Shown in pieces: positions 32,821-43,330 of a stretch of 64,000 nt of DNA; positions within the stretch are counted from its first letter, which is position 1; each line of letters starts with the position of its first letter. The DNA is from Ariolimax columbianus. Its lineage: Eukaryota > Mollusca > Gastropoda > Stylommatophora > Arionidae. Below the pieces are notes generated by a model. It ran no database searches. It was not told where the DNA came from and worked only from the letters and a program-made list of their open reading frames with translations. The position numbers and the translations under genes were made by a program. The DNA lies in assembly GCA_036924085.1 (NCBI GenBank), contig JAVGWX010000007.1:32231953-32295952 (forward strand). The letters run 5' to 3'.

Positions 32821-33122
32821 GGAAGTGAGTATATCAGCAAGCCGTACCGATTATTCGGACAATGACATAACTGTTACGTGCGTTGGAGGTATGTTTGATG
32901 CCCAGGTAACGGGAGTCCTCGGAAGAGTCGGTATGGTTGCCGTCTACGATGACTCCCGTCTTAGATTAACCATAACCAAGAAGCTATGGGTGTTGGTCTT
33001 TCCGTAATGAAATATGAAGACCCAAGTGTGAGGTTCATCGTTTCAGGTGATATCGAGGACATATCAGTTTCTGAGAATCAGAGACCGGTATGGCGACGTC
33101 GTCTGCTCAGTCAAAATTGGCC

Positions 33123-33274
33123 GCACACATATCACCAATGGTGACCTTCGGATTGTGGTCGTACATATATCACCGACGATGACCTCCGGGTTGTGGTCGC
33201 ACACATATCACCGACGGTGACCTCCGGATTGTGATCGCACACACATCACCGACAGTGACATCCGAATTGTGCTC
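33123..33274. repeat. 38-bp minisatellite
   Basis: Four units of exactly 38 bp (GCACACATATCACCGACGGT + GACCTCCGGATTGTGGTC). SINE-B is inserted immediately after the last unit. Confidence 0.93.
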
Positions 33275-33277
33275 TTC

Positions 33278-33290
33278 TATCTGTGCAAGG
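33278..33290. repeat. Target-site duplication of SINE-B, left copy
   Basis: CTATCTGTGCAAG, identical to 33561-33573. Confidence 0.9.
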
Positions 33291-33560
33291 AGCCTCGTAG
33301 CGCAGTAGTTAGCGCTCTGGCTTCGCATCTAAGTGGTCCTGGGTTCATTCCCCAGTTGAGGTGATCATGTTTTTTTTCAAACCGCAATGGCCTTCTGGTC
33401 AAACCAGCCTTAAATGATTACCGGTTCAATCCGGAAAGTAAAAGCAGAGATGGTAAGGAGATGGCTACCGCTCTCATATAGCCGAGCCTTTGAAATGTGA
33501 GACCGCTAACACCTCACACCCCTACAGCAGTAATGCTACGGGAGACTTTACTTTACTTTA
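33291..33560 (+). mobile_element. SINE-B, complete tRNA-derived SINE with TSD
   Basis: The 5' head GAGCCTCGTAGCGCAGTAGT resembles a tRNA: box A TAGCGCAGTAGTTAGCG and box B GGGTTCATTCCC with canonical spacing. The body (about 33370-33540) is unrelated to tRNA and ends in a (CTTTA)n tail at 33546-33560. A 13-bp direct duplication flanks it exactly. These are all the hallmarks of a pol III SINE retroposed by a LINE. The perfect TSD implies a fairly recent insertion. Only one copy lies in this window. Confidence 0.93.
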
Positions 33561-33573
33561 CTATCTGTGCAAG
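33561..33573. repeat. Target-site duplication of SINE-B, right copy
   Basis: CTATCTGTGCAAG, identical to 33278-33290. Confidence 0.9.
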
Positions 33574-34159
33574 TGTCCAAACCATATCGCCGCATGCCAG
33601 CGATGGAGCGAGACCACATCCCTTACGAACACCAGACGCTAATACATTTTGAAAAAAGGCATGACAAAATACAAGCATTTTCTGGGCTAACCAATCGAGT
33701 GGAAAACCGGATGCCTTGTACCTGGCCTTTAAAAGCCCAAATTGGCAGCAATGTTCCAATGGCTCTTAGCTGAAAGTAATATTAATGACGCTGTCAGAAG
33801 TGACAACAGATGGCCGTATTTCTGAAAAAGGTGCGTACTTCATTCATTAAAAACATTATTATTCTAAACACAACATATATTTTACGAGAATATCATAAAG
33901 TCAAAACCATAATTCGTTGTGGGCAAACAAAAATAGCATGTTGTCTTTGTTGTATCAGCAATACATTTATTATTTCAGCTGTTGGTCGAATTTTTTGGGG
34001 GGGTTTCTAGTTATGGAAAAAACTCGCGTGCGGGTGATCATTTCAAACGAGTACGTTCATAGGCAGAAATACAAAGCTGTAACAGACAGTAAAACAATAC
34101 TAAACGTGTCAGTGTTGTGCTTTGGCTTTGAATCATCTAAATCTTCATGTTCTTTACCT
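33574..34159. other. Unassigned stretch
   Basis: No recognised gene or repeat between SINE-B and the TTC tract. Confidence 0.4.
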
Positions 34160-34715
34160 TCTCTTCCTCATCCTCCTCGTCATTCTTCTTCCTCTTCTTC
34201 TTCTTCTTCTTTTGCTTCTTCTTCTTCTTCTTCTTCTTCTTCTTTTTCTTCTTCTTCGTCTTCCCATTCTACTTTTTCGTATTTTGTTTTTTCTTCTTTT
34301 TCTTCTTCTTCTTCTTCTTCTTCTTCTTCTTCTTCTTCTTCTTCTTCTTCTTCTTCTTCTTCTTCGTCTTCCCCTTCTACATTTTCGTATTTTGTTTCTT
34401 CTTCTTCTTCTTTTCCTTCTTCTTCTAGTTCTTTTCCCTTATTTTTCTTTTCTTGTTCTTCTTCCTCTACTTCTTTTTCTTCTTCTTCTTCTTCATCATC
34501 ATCTTCTGTTTCTTCATCTTCTTCATCGTCTTTTGCTTCTTCATCGTCTTTTGCATCTTCTTCGTCATCTGCTTCTGCTTCTTCATCTTCATCTTCGTCT
34601 TCTTCTTCTTCTTCTTCTGTCTTCTTCTTCTTCTTCTTCTTCTTCTTCTTCTTTCTCTTCATCATCATCATCATCATCTTCGGCTTCTTCTTCGTCTTCT
34701 GCTTCTTGTTATTCT
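34160..34715. repeat. Long TTC/TTCATC polypyrimidine tract
   Basis: About 550 bp of pyrimidine-rich triplets with an internal duplication (the TTCTCC..TACTTTTTCGTATTTTG segment near 34268 recurs near 34378 as TACATTTTCGTATTTTG). It generates long Ser-, Leu- and Phe-rich plus frames (up to 295 codons) and a 187-codon Glu/Lys minus frame. None are genes. Confidence 0.96.
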
Positions 34716-34892
34716 CCATTAGAATGACACCCACAGAAAACAAAAGCGTATGCTACACCATAGACGGAGAAGTGTCAGAGCACATTCACATGCAAGGGTT
34801 CTAGTTATAACCAAAGACGATCGTGTGGTCGGCCGCTTGAGTATCGAGTGTTCGTATAGCAGGCGTGGACCTAGCGTAGTTATGTTGTATAT

Positions 34893-34895
<3 letters not shown>

Positions 34896-34921
<26 letters not shown>
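34896..34921. repeat. (AC)n microsatellite
   Basis: A run of AC dinucleotides followed by AT- and ACAT-rich simple sequence to about 34985. Confidence 0.93.
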
Positions 34922-34925
<4 letters not shown>

Positions 34926-34989
34926 ATATATACACACTGACAAACACGGACATACATACATACACTCACACATACACACGCACTCACAT

Positions 34990-35620
34990 TATTGTTACAT
35001 ATAATCATCTTTCTAATTGCTCTTTCTCTTTGCGAATGTTTTCTCCAATTCTAGTGTTTTGCTTTTTTGTTAAAAACAAATGTGTCTTTAATTTTTAATG
35101 GATAATTTATTTATTTTTTTTAATTTTTTTTTTGGGGGGGGGGGGCGATGGGGGGAGGAGGTTGGGGGGCTAAACATTTTTAAAAAGAATACAATTTATT
35201 GAAGAGCGTGTTTTATTTTTTGAAAAATCAATCTACTTTTAATCTGTATGTGTTAACTTCTTAGCGCAACCACCATCAAACATGTCTTTCACTAACAAAC
35301 AATTCAGGGCACAGAGTCTATCAGTCTCAATGACAATCAGCTGTCATCTAGCGTTTCACTCAGCGGAATTCAGCTTAGTCGCCGGTAATTGTCGTGAGGT
35401 AGCCAAGAACAATGGTATATTGTTTAGGCTATGTATCAAGTCACCAGTTAGATGTCACTTCAGTCCATTTTCTCATTAAAATTTCACAAATAGAAAGATG
35501 GAAAGTAACCACTACAGCGAATTGGATATATCAGCGGTTCCCAACCTGGAGGTTGTTGGTGAGTCTGCTAGAGCTCAGATAACCACATCTTATAGGAGAG
35601 AGGAGATTAACGTCTGGTCC
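34990..35620. other. AT-rich, unassigned; poly-G run inside
   Basis: Contains a G-rich run at about 35131-35170 after a T-rich run, similar in structure to the poly-G at 5636-5660. No gene or family recognised. Confidence 0.4.
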
Positions 35621-35624
35621 TCTG

Positions 35625-35775
35625 CCGAAGACGGATGTGTCTGACCGTAAGGTGAAAATATAGCAGTTAAGCTGTAAACTAGCGACGCAATGCACTCCGG
35701 ACTACATCCTGTTACTTGCAAAGTCATGTTCTGGGCTTGGTAGTGGAAGATTGAGAACGAACGTAGAAGAAGAGA
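35625..35775 (+). mobile_element. SINE-R copy 7 (3' half)
   Basis: The plus strand: GAAGACGGATGTGTCTGACC, AGCTGTAAACTAGCGACGCA, GGACTACATCCTGTTACTTG, GGGCTTGGTAGTGG and AGATTGAGAACGAACG, then a short GAA-rich end. Rep-S starts directly after. Confidence 0.85.
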
Positions 35776-35779
35776 ACGT

Positions 35780-36690
35780 CTGGTCAGGTCAAACATTCTG
35801 ATCGGACATGTTAGTCAAGGTCAAGTCAAACATACTGATCGGACATGTTAGTCAAGGTCAAGTCAAACATACTGATCGGACATGTTAGTCAAGGTCAAGT
35901 CAAACATACTGATTGGACATGTTAGTCAAGGTCAAGTCAAACATACTGATCAGACATGTTAGTCAAGGTCAGGTCAAACATACTGATTATACATTTTAGT
36001 CAAGGTCAAGTCAAGCATACTGATTGAACATGTTAGTCATGGTCAGGTCAAACATACTGATTGGACATTTTAGTTAAGGTCAAGTCAAGCATACTGATTG
36101 AACATGTTAGTCAAGGTCAGGTCAAACATACTGATCGGACATGTTAGTCAAGGTCAAGTCAAACATACTGATCGGACATGTTAGTCAAGGTCAGGTCAAA
36201 CATACTGATCGGACATGTTAGTCAAGGTCAAGTCAAACATACTGATTGAACATGTTAGTCAAGGTCAGGTCAAACATACTGATTGGACATTTTAGTCAAG
36301 GTCAAGTCAAGCATACTGATTGGATATGTTATTCAAGGTAAGGTAAAACATACTGATCGGAGATGTTAGTCAGGGTCAGATAAAATATACTGATCGGAGA
36401 TGTTAGTCAGGGTCAGATAAAATATACTGATTGGAGATGTTAGTCAGGGTCAGATAAAATATGCTGATCAGACATGTTAGTCAGGGTCAGGTAAAACATG
36501 CTGATTGGACAATCTAGTCAGGGTCAGGTAAAACACACTGATCGGACATGTTAGTCAGGGTCAGGTAAAACATAATAATCAGAATATGTAAGTCAGGGTC
36601 AGGTAAATCAAGCTAATCAGAATATGGTAGTCAGGGACGGGTAAAACATGCTGATTGCACAAGTAAGTCCAGGTCAGGTATAACATTCTG
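35780..36690 (+). repeat. 37-bp satellite at the 5' end of Rep-S
   Basis: About 24 units of 37 bp (AAGGTCAAGTCAAACATACT + GATCGGACATGTTAGTC). Early units are similar, and later units (from about 36340) drift to GTCAGGGTCAGGTAAAACAT, which is the form seen once at the 5' end of the Rep-S copies at 2064 and 59288. The array therefore grew from the first ~37 bp of this Rep-S copy. Confidence 0.94.
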
Positions 36691-37085
36691 GCCAAGACTC
36701 CTTCCTCACTTCCACGTACGCCTCTATGGAATTTGGCTGCTCTTTTTTTGCAGACTGGCTAACGAGATGGTGAAACGACGTGATCTTCTATTAGTGAGCA
36801 ATAAATAGTTGAAGCTAAATATAGCACTACCGCCTGAAGGACCAAGTCAAGCTTCATCAGCTGGCTCTGGATTAGAGAAAAGATGATGCAAGCCGCCGAT
36901 TAGCTCCCTTTTCATGGCACACAAAAGAGTTAACTTACTCGACATTAACAGCAACGACATTAACAACAACGACATTAACAGCAACGACATTAACAACAAA
37001 GACATTAACAACACCGACATTAACAACAACGACATTAACAACAACGACATTAACAACAACGACATTAACAGCAACAACAAAAACA
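36691..37085 (+). mobile_element. Rep-S copy 3 body and tail
   Basis: After the 37-bp array come CTTCCACGTACGCCTC, AGACTGGCTAACGAGATGG and CATGGCACACAAAAGAG, then a tail that has been amplified as a 15-bp repeat (36941-37075) ending in (AAC)n. The block order agrees with Rep-S copy 1. Confidence 0.68.
36941..37075. repeat. 15-bp minisatellite at the Rep-S tail
   Basis: Nine units of GACATTAACAACAAC (AAC/AGC variants). It corresponds to the Rep-S 3' end GACATT...(AAC)n. The unit has no stop in two plus frames and the minus frames, so artefactual frames of about 70-80 codons appear on both strands. Confidence 0.93.
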
Positions 37086-37087
37086 AC

Positions 37088-37240
37088 ATATTATTCTTAT
37101 TATTCGTCGTTCGTTCTTAAACTTCCGCCAAAAGCCCCAAAAAGGTCTTGCAAGTATCAGGATGTTGTCCAGAGAAATGAATGCGCTGTGTTGAAGTTTA
37201 CAGTTTTATTTCGATGTTTTCGCCTTTAACTAACAACTGA
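37088..37240 (-). mobile_element. SINE-R copy 8 (3' half)
   Basis: The plus strand reads TTATTCGTCGTTCGTTC, TTCCGCCAAAAGCCCC, CTTGCAAGTATCAGGATG, GAATGCGCTGTGTTG and TTTCGATGTTTTCGCC, the reverse complement of the SINE-R 3' half in diverged form. Confidence 0.75.
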
Positions 37241-37254
37241 AGCAAAACCAGAAG

Positions 37255-38590
37255 CCACTACAATGAACGAGCTACTTTTTGCAGATGATCAGAGAATCTC
37301 TTTCATTCCGATGAACAAAACCTTCAAGAGCATATTAATGCCCTTAGCAATGCCTGCGATAGATATACGATTAGGATTAGTACAGCAGAGACTGAGGCAA
37401 TGAAAATCAGTAAAATGGAGAAAAAACTAAATATTCAGATAAAAAATACAGACTTAAACAAGTCAGTGAATTCAAATACTTGTGCAGCGTGTTTACATAA
37501 GATGGAAGGCTAGATAGAAAGCTGGAATCAAGAACACAAAAAAGCAATTGCCGTTTCCTATTAACTCTAACCATTACTAGGACACAAACACATCCCAAAG
37601 AAGACAAAGAGGCATTTGATAAATAGTATTTTTAATATCAACTCTCTGCTACCAGTGTCAGACATGGACTTTCACTAAGGCACAAGAAAACAAAATCATG
37701 GTATGCGAAATAAGGTGTTTGAGGAAGGTGCTGTCTTCGGGATCACAAGGCTGGACAGATTAAGAAACGAAATAAGGTGTTTGAGGAAGGTGCTTTCGTC
37801 GGGATCATAAGGCTGGACAGATTTAGAAACGAAATAAGGTGTTTGAGGAAGGTGCTGTCGTCTTGATCACAAGACTGGACAGATTAAGAAACGAAATAAG
37901 GTGTTTGAGGAAGGTGCTGTCGTCTTGATCACAAGGCTGGACAGATTTAGAAACGAAATAAGGTGTTTGAGGAAGGTGCTGTCGTCGGGATCATAAGGCT
38001 GGACAGATTTAGAAACGAAATAAGGTGTTTGAGAAAGGTGCTGTCGTCTTGATCACAAGACTGGACAGATTAAGAAACGAAATAAGGTGTTTGAGGAAGG
38101 TGCTGTCGTCTTGATCACAAGGCTGGACAGATTTAGAAACGAAATAAGGTGTTTGAGGAAGGTGCTGTCGTCGGGATCATAAGGCTGGACAGATTTAGAA
38201 ACGAAATAAGGTGTTTGAGAAAGGTGCTGTCGTCTTGATCACAAGACTGGACAGATTAAGAAACGAAACAATCAGACAGAAGATGGGTGCAGCAACGTGC
38301 ATGTAGTACATAGAATGGCAGAGATGTGAATGGTTCGGACACGTGACAAGAATGCAACCAAATGTACTAGCTTCTCGTTCTTCAATACCAGACATCAAAG
38401 TTGCAGAGCAAGAGGTAGACCACGTAAAAGATGGATAGATGGTGTCAGTGAGAGACTGAAGAAACACGGAATGACAACAACGTCGGTGACAAAGCTGGCG
38501 CACGTCAGAAAACGACACCTTCCCACGGCGTCTAACGACACAAGTGGATCGATTATGATAATAATGATGATAATGATAAAGATGATGAAG
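37255..38590 (+). mobile_element. RTE-like LINE, RT core to 3' end, with internal satellite
   Basis: Plus-strand pieces in order: NELLFADDQRISF (intact FADD active-site motif at 37278-37289), DRYTIRISTAETEAMKISKM, HKMEG, KKAIAVSY, then MRNKVFEEG and the EIRCLRKVL..LDRLRNE block, which is amplified into a 62-bp array (37707-38264). After the array, ETIRQKMGAATCM, WFGHVTRMQPNVLAS, RARGRPRKRWIDGVSERLKK and VRKRHLP complete the C-terminus, followed by an (ATGATG)n tail at about 38552-38600. Stops and frameshifts throughout. Confidence 0.83.
37707..38264 (+). repeat. 62-bp satellite inside the LINE coding region, with 3-unit higher-order repeat
   Basis: Nine units of exactly 62 bp (GAAATAAGGTGTTTGAGGAA + GGTGCTGTCGTCTTGATCAC + AAGACTGGACAGATTAAGAA + AC). 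Three variant types are distinguished by CGTCGGGATCATAAGG/TTTAG, CGTCTTGATCACAAGA/TTAAG and CGTCTTGATCACAAGG/TTTAG. They recur in fixed order from unit 2 (37769) on, giving a 186-bp higher-order repeat. As 62 is not a multiple of three, the array cannot encode a regular protein repeat. Confidence 0.96.
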
Positions 38591-38592
38591 AT

Positions 38593-38790
38593 GATGATTT
38601 CCGGGTATCAGTCTGACACATCAGACTTCAGGATGACATTTGTCGGTAAGGGTTAGCCTTCCATCTTCGATGCCTTGTCCTTAGCCAGTCTGCTCTGTTG
38701 GTGCTTCCTATCCAGGACCACAACATCAAGGAGGAGACAGGTCTCGACAGCTTTGGGTCGCTGGTCCCAAACAACAGCATTCGATTTTAT
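38593..38790 (-). mobile_element. SINE-R copy 9 (5' half)
   Basis: The plus strand: CTGACACATCAGACTTCAGG, GCCTTCCATCTTCGATGCC, TTAGCCAGTCTGCTCTGTTG, CTATCCAGGACCACAACATC and GGTCTCGACAGCTTTGGG, the reverse complement of the SINE-R 5' half. Confidence 0.82.
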
Positions 38791-38989
38791 CCAAATCCTT
38801 ATCCTAAATCAACCCTTTTTCCGTTATCAAAATCGTAATTCGACTCGTTCTTCAACAAGATGTGTTTGACCTTGTGCGGGTCTCAACTCTGAATCCAGAA
38901 ATGTGTGTCACCGGAATGTATCGTCCATAGCGTTAGTACTGTATCTGTATTGGGGTACCGATGGTAACCGTTTTCTCTAGACGAGTAAG

Positions 38990-39415
38990 GGGTTGTTGTT
39001 GTTGTTGTTGAATGCCCACAAGGAGTAAGATCACTCTTGTGTGCGCCCTCAAAAGGGACGTTAAGTGGTGGGTTATGGTAGCGCTCCTCACATTCCTATC
39101 ATGTTGTTGAAAGTGAACCTGGGTTCTCTGGGTGGTTGTGCTATAATTGGCTTCAACTGCGTGTCGCTCACTACTACGGGGATCACGTATACCCTTACCT
39201 TGTTATCCAGGTTGCCATGAAAACATCCCGTTGCCAGGAAGGCCTACGAGGATGCCAAGGTGATGGTCTTGTCCAGTATGTTTTGCTGACCCTAACCAAC
39301 ATGTCTGATAATAATATTTTGCCTGACCAGACAGTAGCCTTCCTTCCCAAGCCGGCATGTTATTTTTGTTATTCAAGCTAAACGTCCCAGACTTCTTCAC
39401 AGACAAGTATGGCCT
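38990..39415 (-). mobile_element. Rep-S copy 4 with (CAA)n tail
   Basis: The plus strand begins with GTTGTTGTTGTTGTTG, then TGAATGCCCACAAGGAG, GGACGTTAAGTGGTGGG, TTCAACTGCGTGTCGCTCAC, TACTACGGGGATCACG and GTCTTGTCCAG, ending near CTGACCCTAACCAACATGTC and GCCTGACC. This is the reverse complement of Rep-S copy 1. Confidence 0.72.
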
Positions 39416-39589
39416 TTTGTTTTCTCCTGTAGTGAAAATGCATTTACCTGTACACTGATTGACGACAACAGGGCAATCGGCATGTATTCCTCAACTGCGT
39501 CCTCCTTACCAGCCCTAGCAAAATAGAAAGAAAGACTTAAAAATGGGGGCAATTTGTTTGTGTCATTCGTCTGACCGAGCACTTTAACT

Positions 39590-40170
39590 GGGCTTTTGTC
39601 TTGTGGTGAGGTGCTTGGTCTTGTGGCGGAGTGCTTTTGTTTTGTGGCGAGGTGCTTGGTCTTGTGGCGAGGTGCTTGGTCTTGTGGCGGAGTGCTTTTG
39701 TCTTGTGGCAGAGTGCTTTTGTTTTGTGGTGAGGTGCTTTTGTCTTGTTGCGAGGTGCTTTTGTCTTGCGGCGAGGTGCTTTTGTTTTGTGGCGGAGTGC
39801 TTTTGTTTAGTGGCGAGGTGCTTTTGTTTTGTGACGAAGTGCTTTTGTTTAGTGGCGAGGTGCTTTTGTCTTATGGCGAGGTGCTTTTGTCTTATGGCAA
39901 GGTGCTTTTGTTTTGTGACGAAGTGCTTTTGTTTAGTGGCGAGGTGCTTTTGTCTTGTGGCGAGGTGCTTTTGTTTTGTGACAGAGTGCTTTTGTTTAGT
40001 GGCGAGGTCCTTTGGTCTTGTGGCGAGGTGCTTTTGTCTTGTGGTGAGGTGCTTTTGTCTTGTGGCAGAGTGCTTTTGTCTTGTGGCGAGGTGCTTTTGT
40101 CTTGTGGCGGAGTGCTTTTTTGTCTTGTGGCGAAGCGCTTTTGTCTTGTGGCGAGGTGCTTTTGTCAACT
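39590..40170. repeat. 21-bp minisatellite open in several frames on both strands
   Basis: About 27 units of CTTTTGTCTTGTGGCGAGGT + G with variants (GGCGGAG, TTTAGTGGCGAG, GACGAAG). Because 21 is a multiple of three and the unit lacks stops, frames of 196-227 codons are open on plus (heptad VARCFCL or SCGEVLL) and 198 codons on minus (heptad TRQKHLA). There is no start context, flank or family evidence for a gene. Confidence 0.94.
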
Positions 40171-40274
40171 GGAGAATCATGGCTGAATCTCTTGAGATCG
40201 GACTGCCTCACTTGTGTATCCGGTGCTTAGTGCATGCTACCAGAGACAAACATTTTGTATTTTCACTTTTTATG

Positions 40275-40860
40275 GTTTCTAGCTAACTGTGTTTACAATT
40301 TACCAACTGAATGTATTTACTAGCCTAATGTGTTTCCAATGTCCTGTCTAGCTGTGTTTACAATTTATTAATTTACTGTTTTTATTTGAAATTGATCAAC
40401 TAACCGAGTTTATTAAAATACTAACTTACTGTGTTTATAATTTACTAACAACATGTATTTATAATTTATTAACTGACTGTATTTACAAACTATTAACCAC
40501 CTATAATTTACTAACCGACTGTATTTACATTTTTCTGATAACCTGTATTTATAATTTACTAACCGATTGTATTTATAATTTACTAACCGAATGCATTAAT
40601 AATTTACTAACTGACTGTATTTAGCATTTTATAACAACCTGTATTTATAATTTACTAAATAAATGTGTTAACAACACTAACTTTGCTAACTGTTTACTAG
40701 TGAACTAACTAACTGTATTTGGAATTTACCTCCTAGCTGTATTTAGAATTATACCACCTAGTTGTATTTGCAATTTACCACCTAGCTGTTTTTACAATGT
40801 ACTACTTAGCTGTATTTACAATTTACCAATTATCTATGTTTACTGTCCCATCAATTTGCT
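40275..40860. repeat. Old degenerate minisatellite, about 26 bp
   Basis: Roughly twenty diverged units built on AACTGTATTTACAATTTACT + AACC, with indels. The similarity between units is only partial, so this looks much older than the neighbouring 21-bp array. Confidence 0.75.
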
Positions 40861-41464
40861 AACTTCCTTTAGTTACAGTTGACAGTATATATGTATTTGG
40901 ACTCAAAGCCATGGAAGGGAACAAACAAAGAGTATATCATGAGGACTCAACGAGAAGAGCAGAGTGACAGCATTCTGCTAGCCAATCTGGAAGTAGGATA
41001 AACTGTACAGTGGCAAACGAGAGTCACCCCATAAAGTTAATGTGAGGAATTGTTTGATAATCTGATATTCAAAGACAGAGAAAAAGAAGAAAATACGCAA
41101 AACCAAACGTACATTTAAACATACACACATATGACTAATACATAAAATACCATTCAAGTACATAGACTCTCACACAAACACACATGCACACACAAATCAC
41201 ATACACTAGTATTGATTTAGTCTCAGTACGTTTCAGTGATGTTGTACATGCGTGTGTGTATATTTGTGCTGCAATACAAATCTCGCTCATGTGTGTAATC
41301 TGCGCCATTTGATCTCCAAACCCATAGCCCCACGTCAGACATTCAATCATACGCTTTTCACGACTACCATTTGTGTTGCATTTTCTTTACACAGATCACT
41401 CCAAAATACTTTAGAACACTGAACTCATCGAATATTCGCAAGGTGAAACAGCAACTAGAAAGTA
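40861..41464. other. Unassigned stretch
   Basis: No recognised gene or repeat; contains short CA-rich simple sequence near 41165-41200. Confidence 0.4.
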
Positions 41465-41488
41465 TATATACATATAAATATATTTATA

Positions 41489-41547
<59 letters not shown>

Positions 41548-41620
41548 CTGTGTATATATTTATATATATATATATGTATTTGTGTGTGTATATATATATC
41601 TATCTATATATATATATATA
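41465..41620. repeat. AT/GT-rich microsatellite
   Basis: A mixture of TATA, TGTG and TATTTA runs with a pure AT core near 41495-41540. Confidence 0.93.
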
Positions 41621-42125
41621 CAGAGCGGGACAAACTATAAGGTGCTATACCAGTAAATCCAAAATTTCACCAGTCAGGGCGGTCAGACTACGGTCATGCA
41701 ATTTATGTTAACAAATTTAAACTAGACACTAATTCACCTTTATTTCTATATACAAATAATTACAAAACAAAAATATATGGGATTACTTGCACAGTATTAA
41801 TCTATTTCGACTCAAGAAAAAATGCACTGCTGTTAGAGTCATGGTGCGTCTGTGTCCTTGAACATTCTCGCTAGTCTTAGCACTAGAGTATCATTTATCG
41901 ATGGCTTTAGTAGTTTTAAATTGTGGCAATGGAGGTCCATTTCGATTCGCCATCATAAACTAGCTGATGTACAATCTATTCGAACCGTGTTTTCATTAAT
42001 AATCGTTCGAGAATCGTTTTAGTAATGATCACAAGCGTAATGAACGAATTACAACATTTTTTTGTAACTCGTTATAAACAAAATTCAACTCGTTACAAAC
42101 GAGCATACGAGCGTTTTTATCTAGC
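41621..42125. other. Unassigned stretch
   Basis: No recognised gene or repeat between two AT microsatellites. Confidence 0.4.
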
Positions 42126-42126
42126 G

Positions 42127-42127
<1 letters not shown>

Positions 42128-42202
<75 letters not shown>
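42128..42202. repeat. (AT)n microsatellite
   Basis: A pure AT run of about 75 bp. Confidence 0.97.
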
Positions 42203-42204
<2 letters not shown>

Positions 42205-42599
42205 TAGCAATATTTTGAATTTCCGTCTCCTTGGTCAATTGACCCTTAGACTATATTTTAGGACACCCACTCGTCGGCGGGAATCACACAGAGAAAATAG
42301 GACATTGCTTTTAACTAATTTAAAAGACCACTTGTTGGCAGCACTTGGTGTCGCTGTAGGTGTTCTGTCCGTGTAAGTAGATGCCTGAGTTGATGGATTG
42401 GCATGTACTCCTGGTGACAGGCCATTAATGCTCTCAATAAGATAAAAGCATCCAATGATGAAAGCGCTCCATTTACATTTGTTGCTGTTTGTTGACTCGG
42501 ACGATAAACGTGAGGCGATTGGTCAACGTTAGAGACGATTAGACCTGGATATCGTTAGCAGCCTGTGTTACGCATTACAATTTTCAGATCACAGACTTG

Positions 42600-43330
42600 G
42601 TTCTTCTTCTGTTTCTTTGTCTTCTTCTTCTTTCATTTCTTCTTTTTCTTCTTCTTCTGCTTCTTCTTCCTCTTCCTCTTCCTCTTCTGCTTCTTCTTTT
42701 TCATCTTCTTTCGAATCTTCTTGCTCTTTTTCTTCTTCTTCGTCGTCCTCTTCGTCTGCTTGAACTTCTTCTTATTATCATTCTTGATCTTCTTCTTCTT
42801 CTTCATTTTTTTTCTTTTGCATCATCTTTTTCTTCTTCCTCTTTTTTTCTTCTTCTTCTCCTGCTTCTTCTTCGTCTTCTTCTTCTACTTGAACGTCTTC
42901 TTCTTCTTATTATTATTATTATTCATCTTCTTCTTCAACTTGTTCTTCTTCATCATCATCTTCTCCTTTCTATTCTCATTCTTCTCTTAATGCTTCCCGT
43001 TCTTTTACCTCTTCTTCTTCTTCCTCTTCTTCTTTTTCTTCTTCTTTTTCCTCTTCTTTATCTTCTTCTTCTTCTTCTTCATCGTCTCCTTCTTCTTATC
43101 CTCCTTATTTTTCAGCTTCTATCATTGAACCTCGTTCTTTATCTTCTTTCTAATCGTCTTCATGATTTTCTTATTATTTTTCTTCTCCTTCATCTACTTC
43201 GTCTGCTTCTTCTGCTTCTAAGCTTCAACCACTTCTTCTTTTTCTTCGTCCTTTTCTTTTTGTCGTTTTCTTCTTCTACTTCTTTTTCTTCTTCTTCATT
43301 AAAATCGTCTTCTTCATCTTCTTCTTAGAT
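42600..43330. repeat. 730-bp interrupted TTC polypyrimidine tract
   Basis: The longest pyrimidine-rich region of the window: TTC/TTT/CTC triplets with scattered CATC, GTC and TTATTA interruptions. It opens a 243-codon Leu/Ser frame and a 141-codon Phe frame on plus that are composition artefacts. Confidence 0.95.

Noticed and set aside
33291..33365. Functional tRNA gene
   Set aside because: It is the head of a SINE with a tail and target-site duplication.
34180..34804. Ser-, Leu- and Phe-rich plus frames (up to 295 codons) and a 187-codon Glu/Lys minus frame
   Set aside because: All are translations of a TTC/GAA tract; the same composition appears at 1776-2047 and 42600-43330 and no domain is present.
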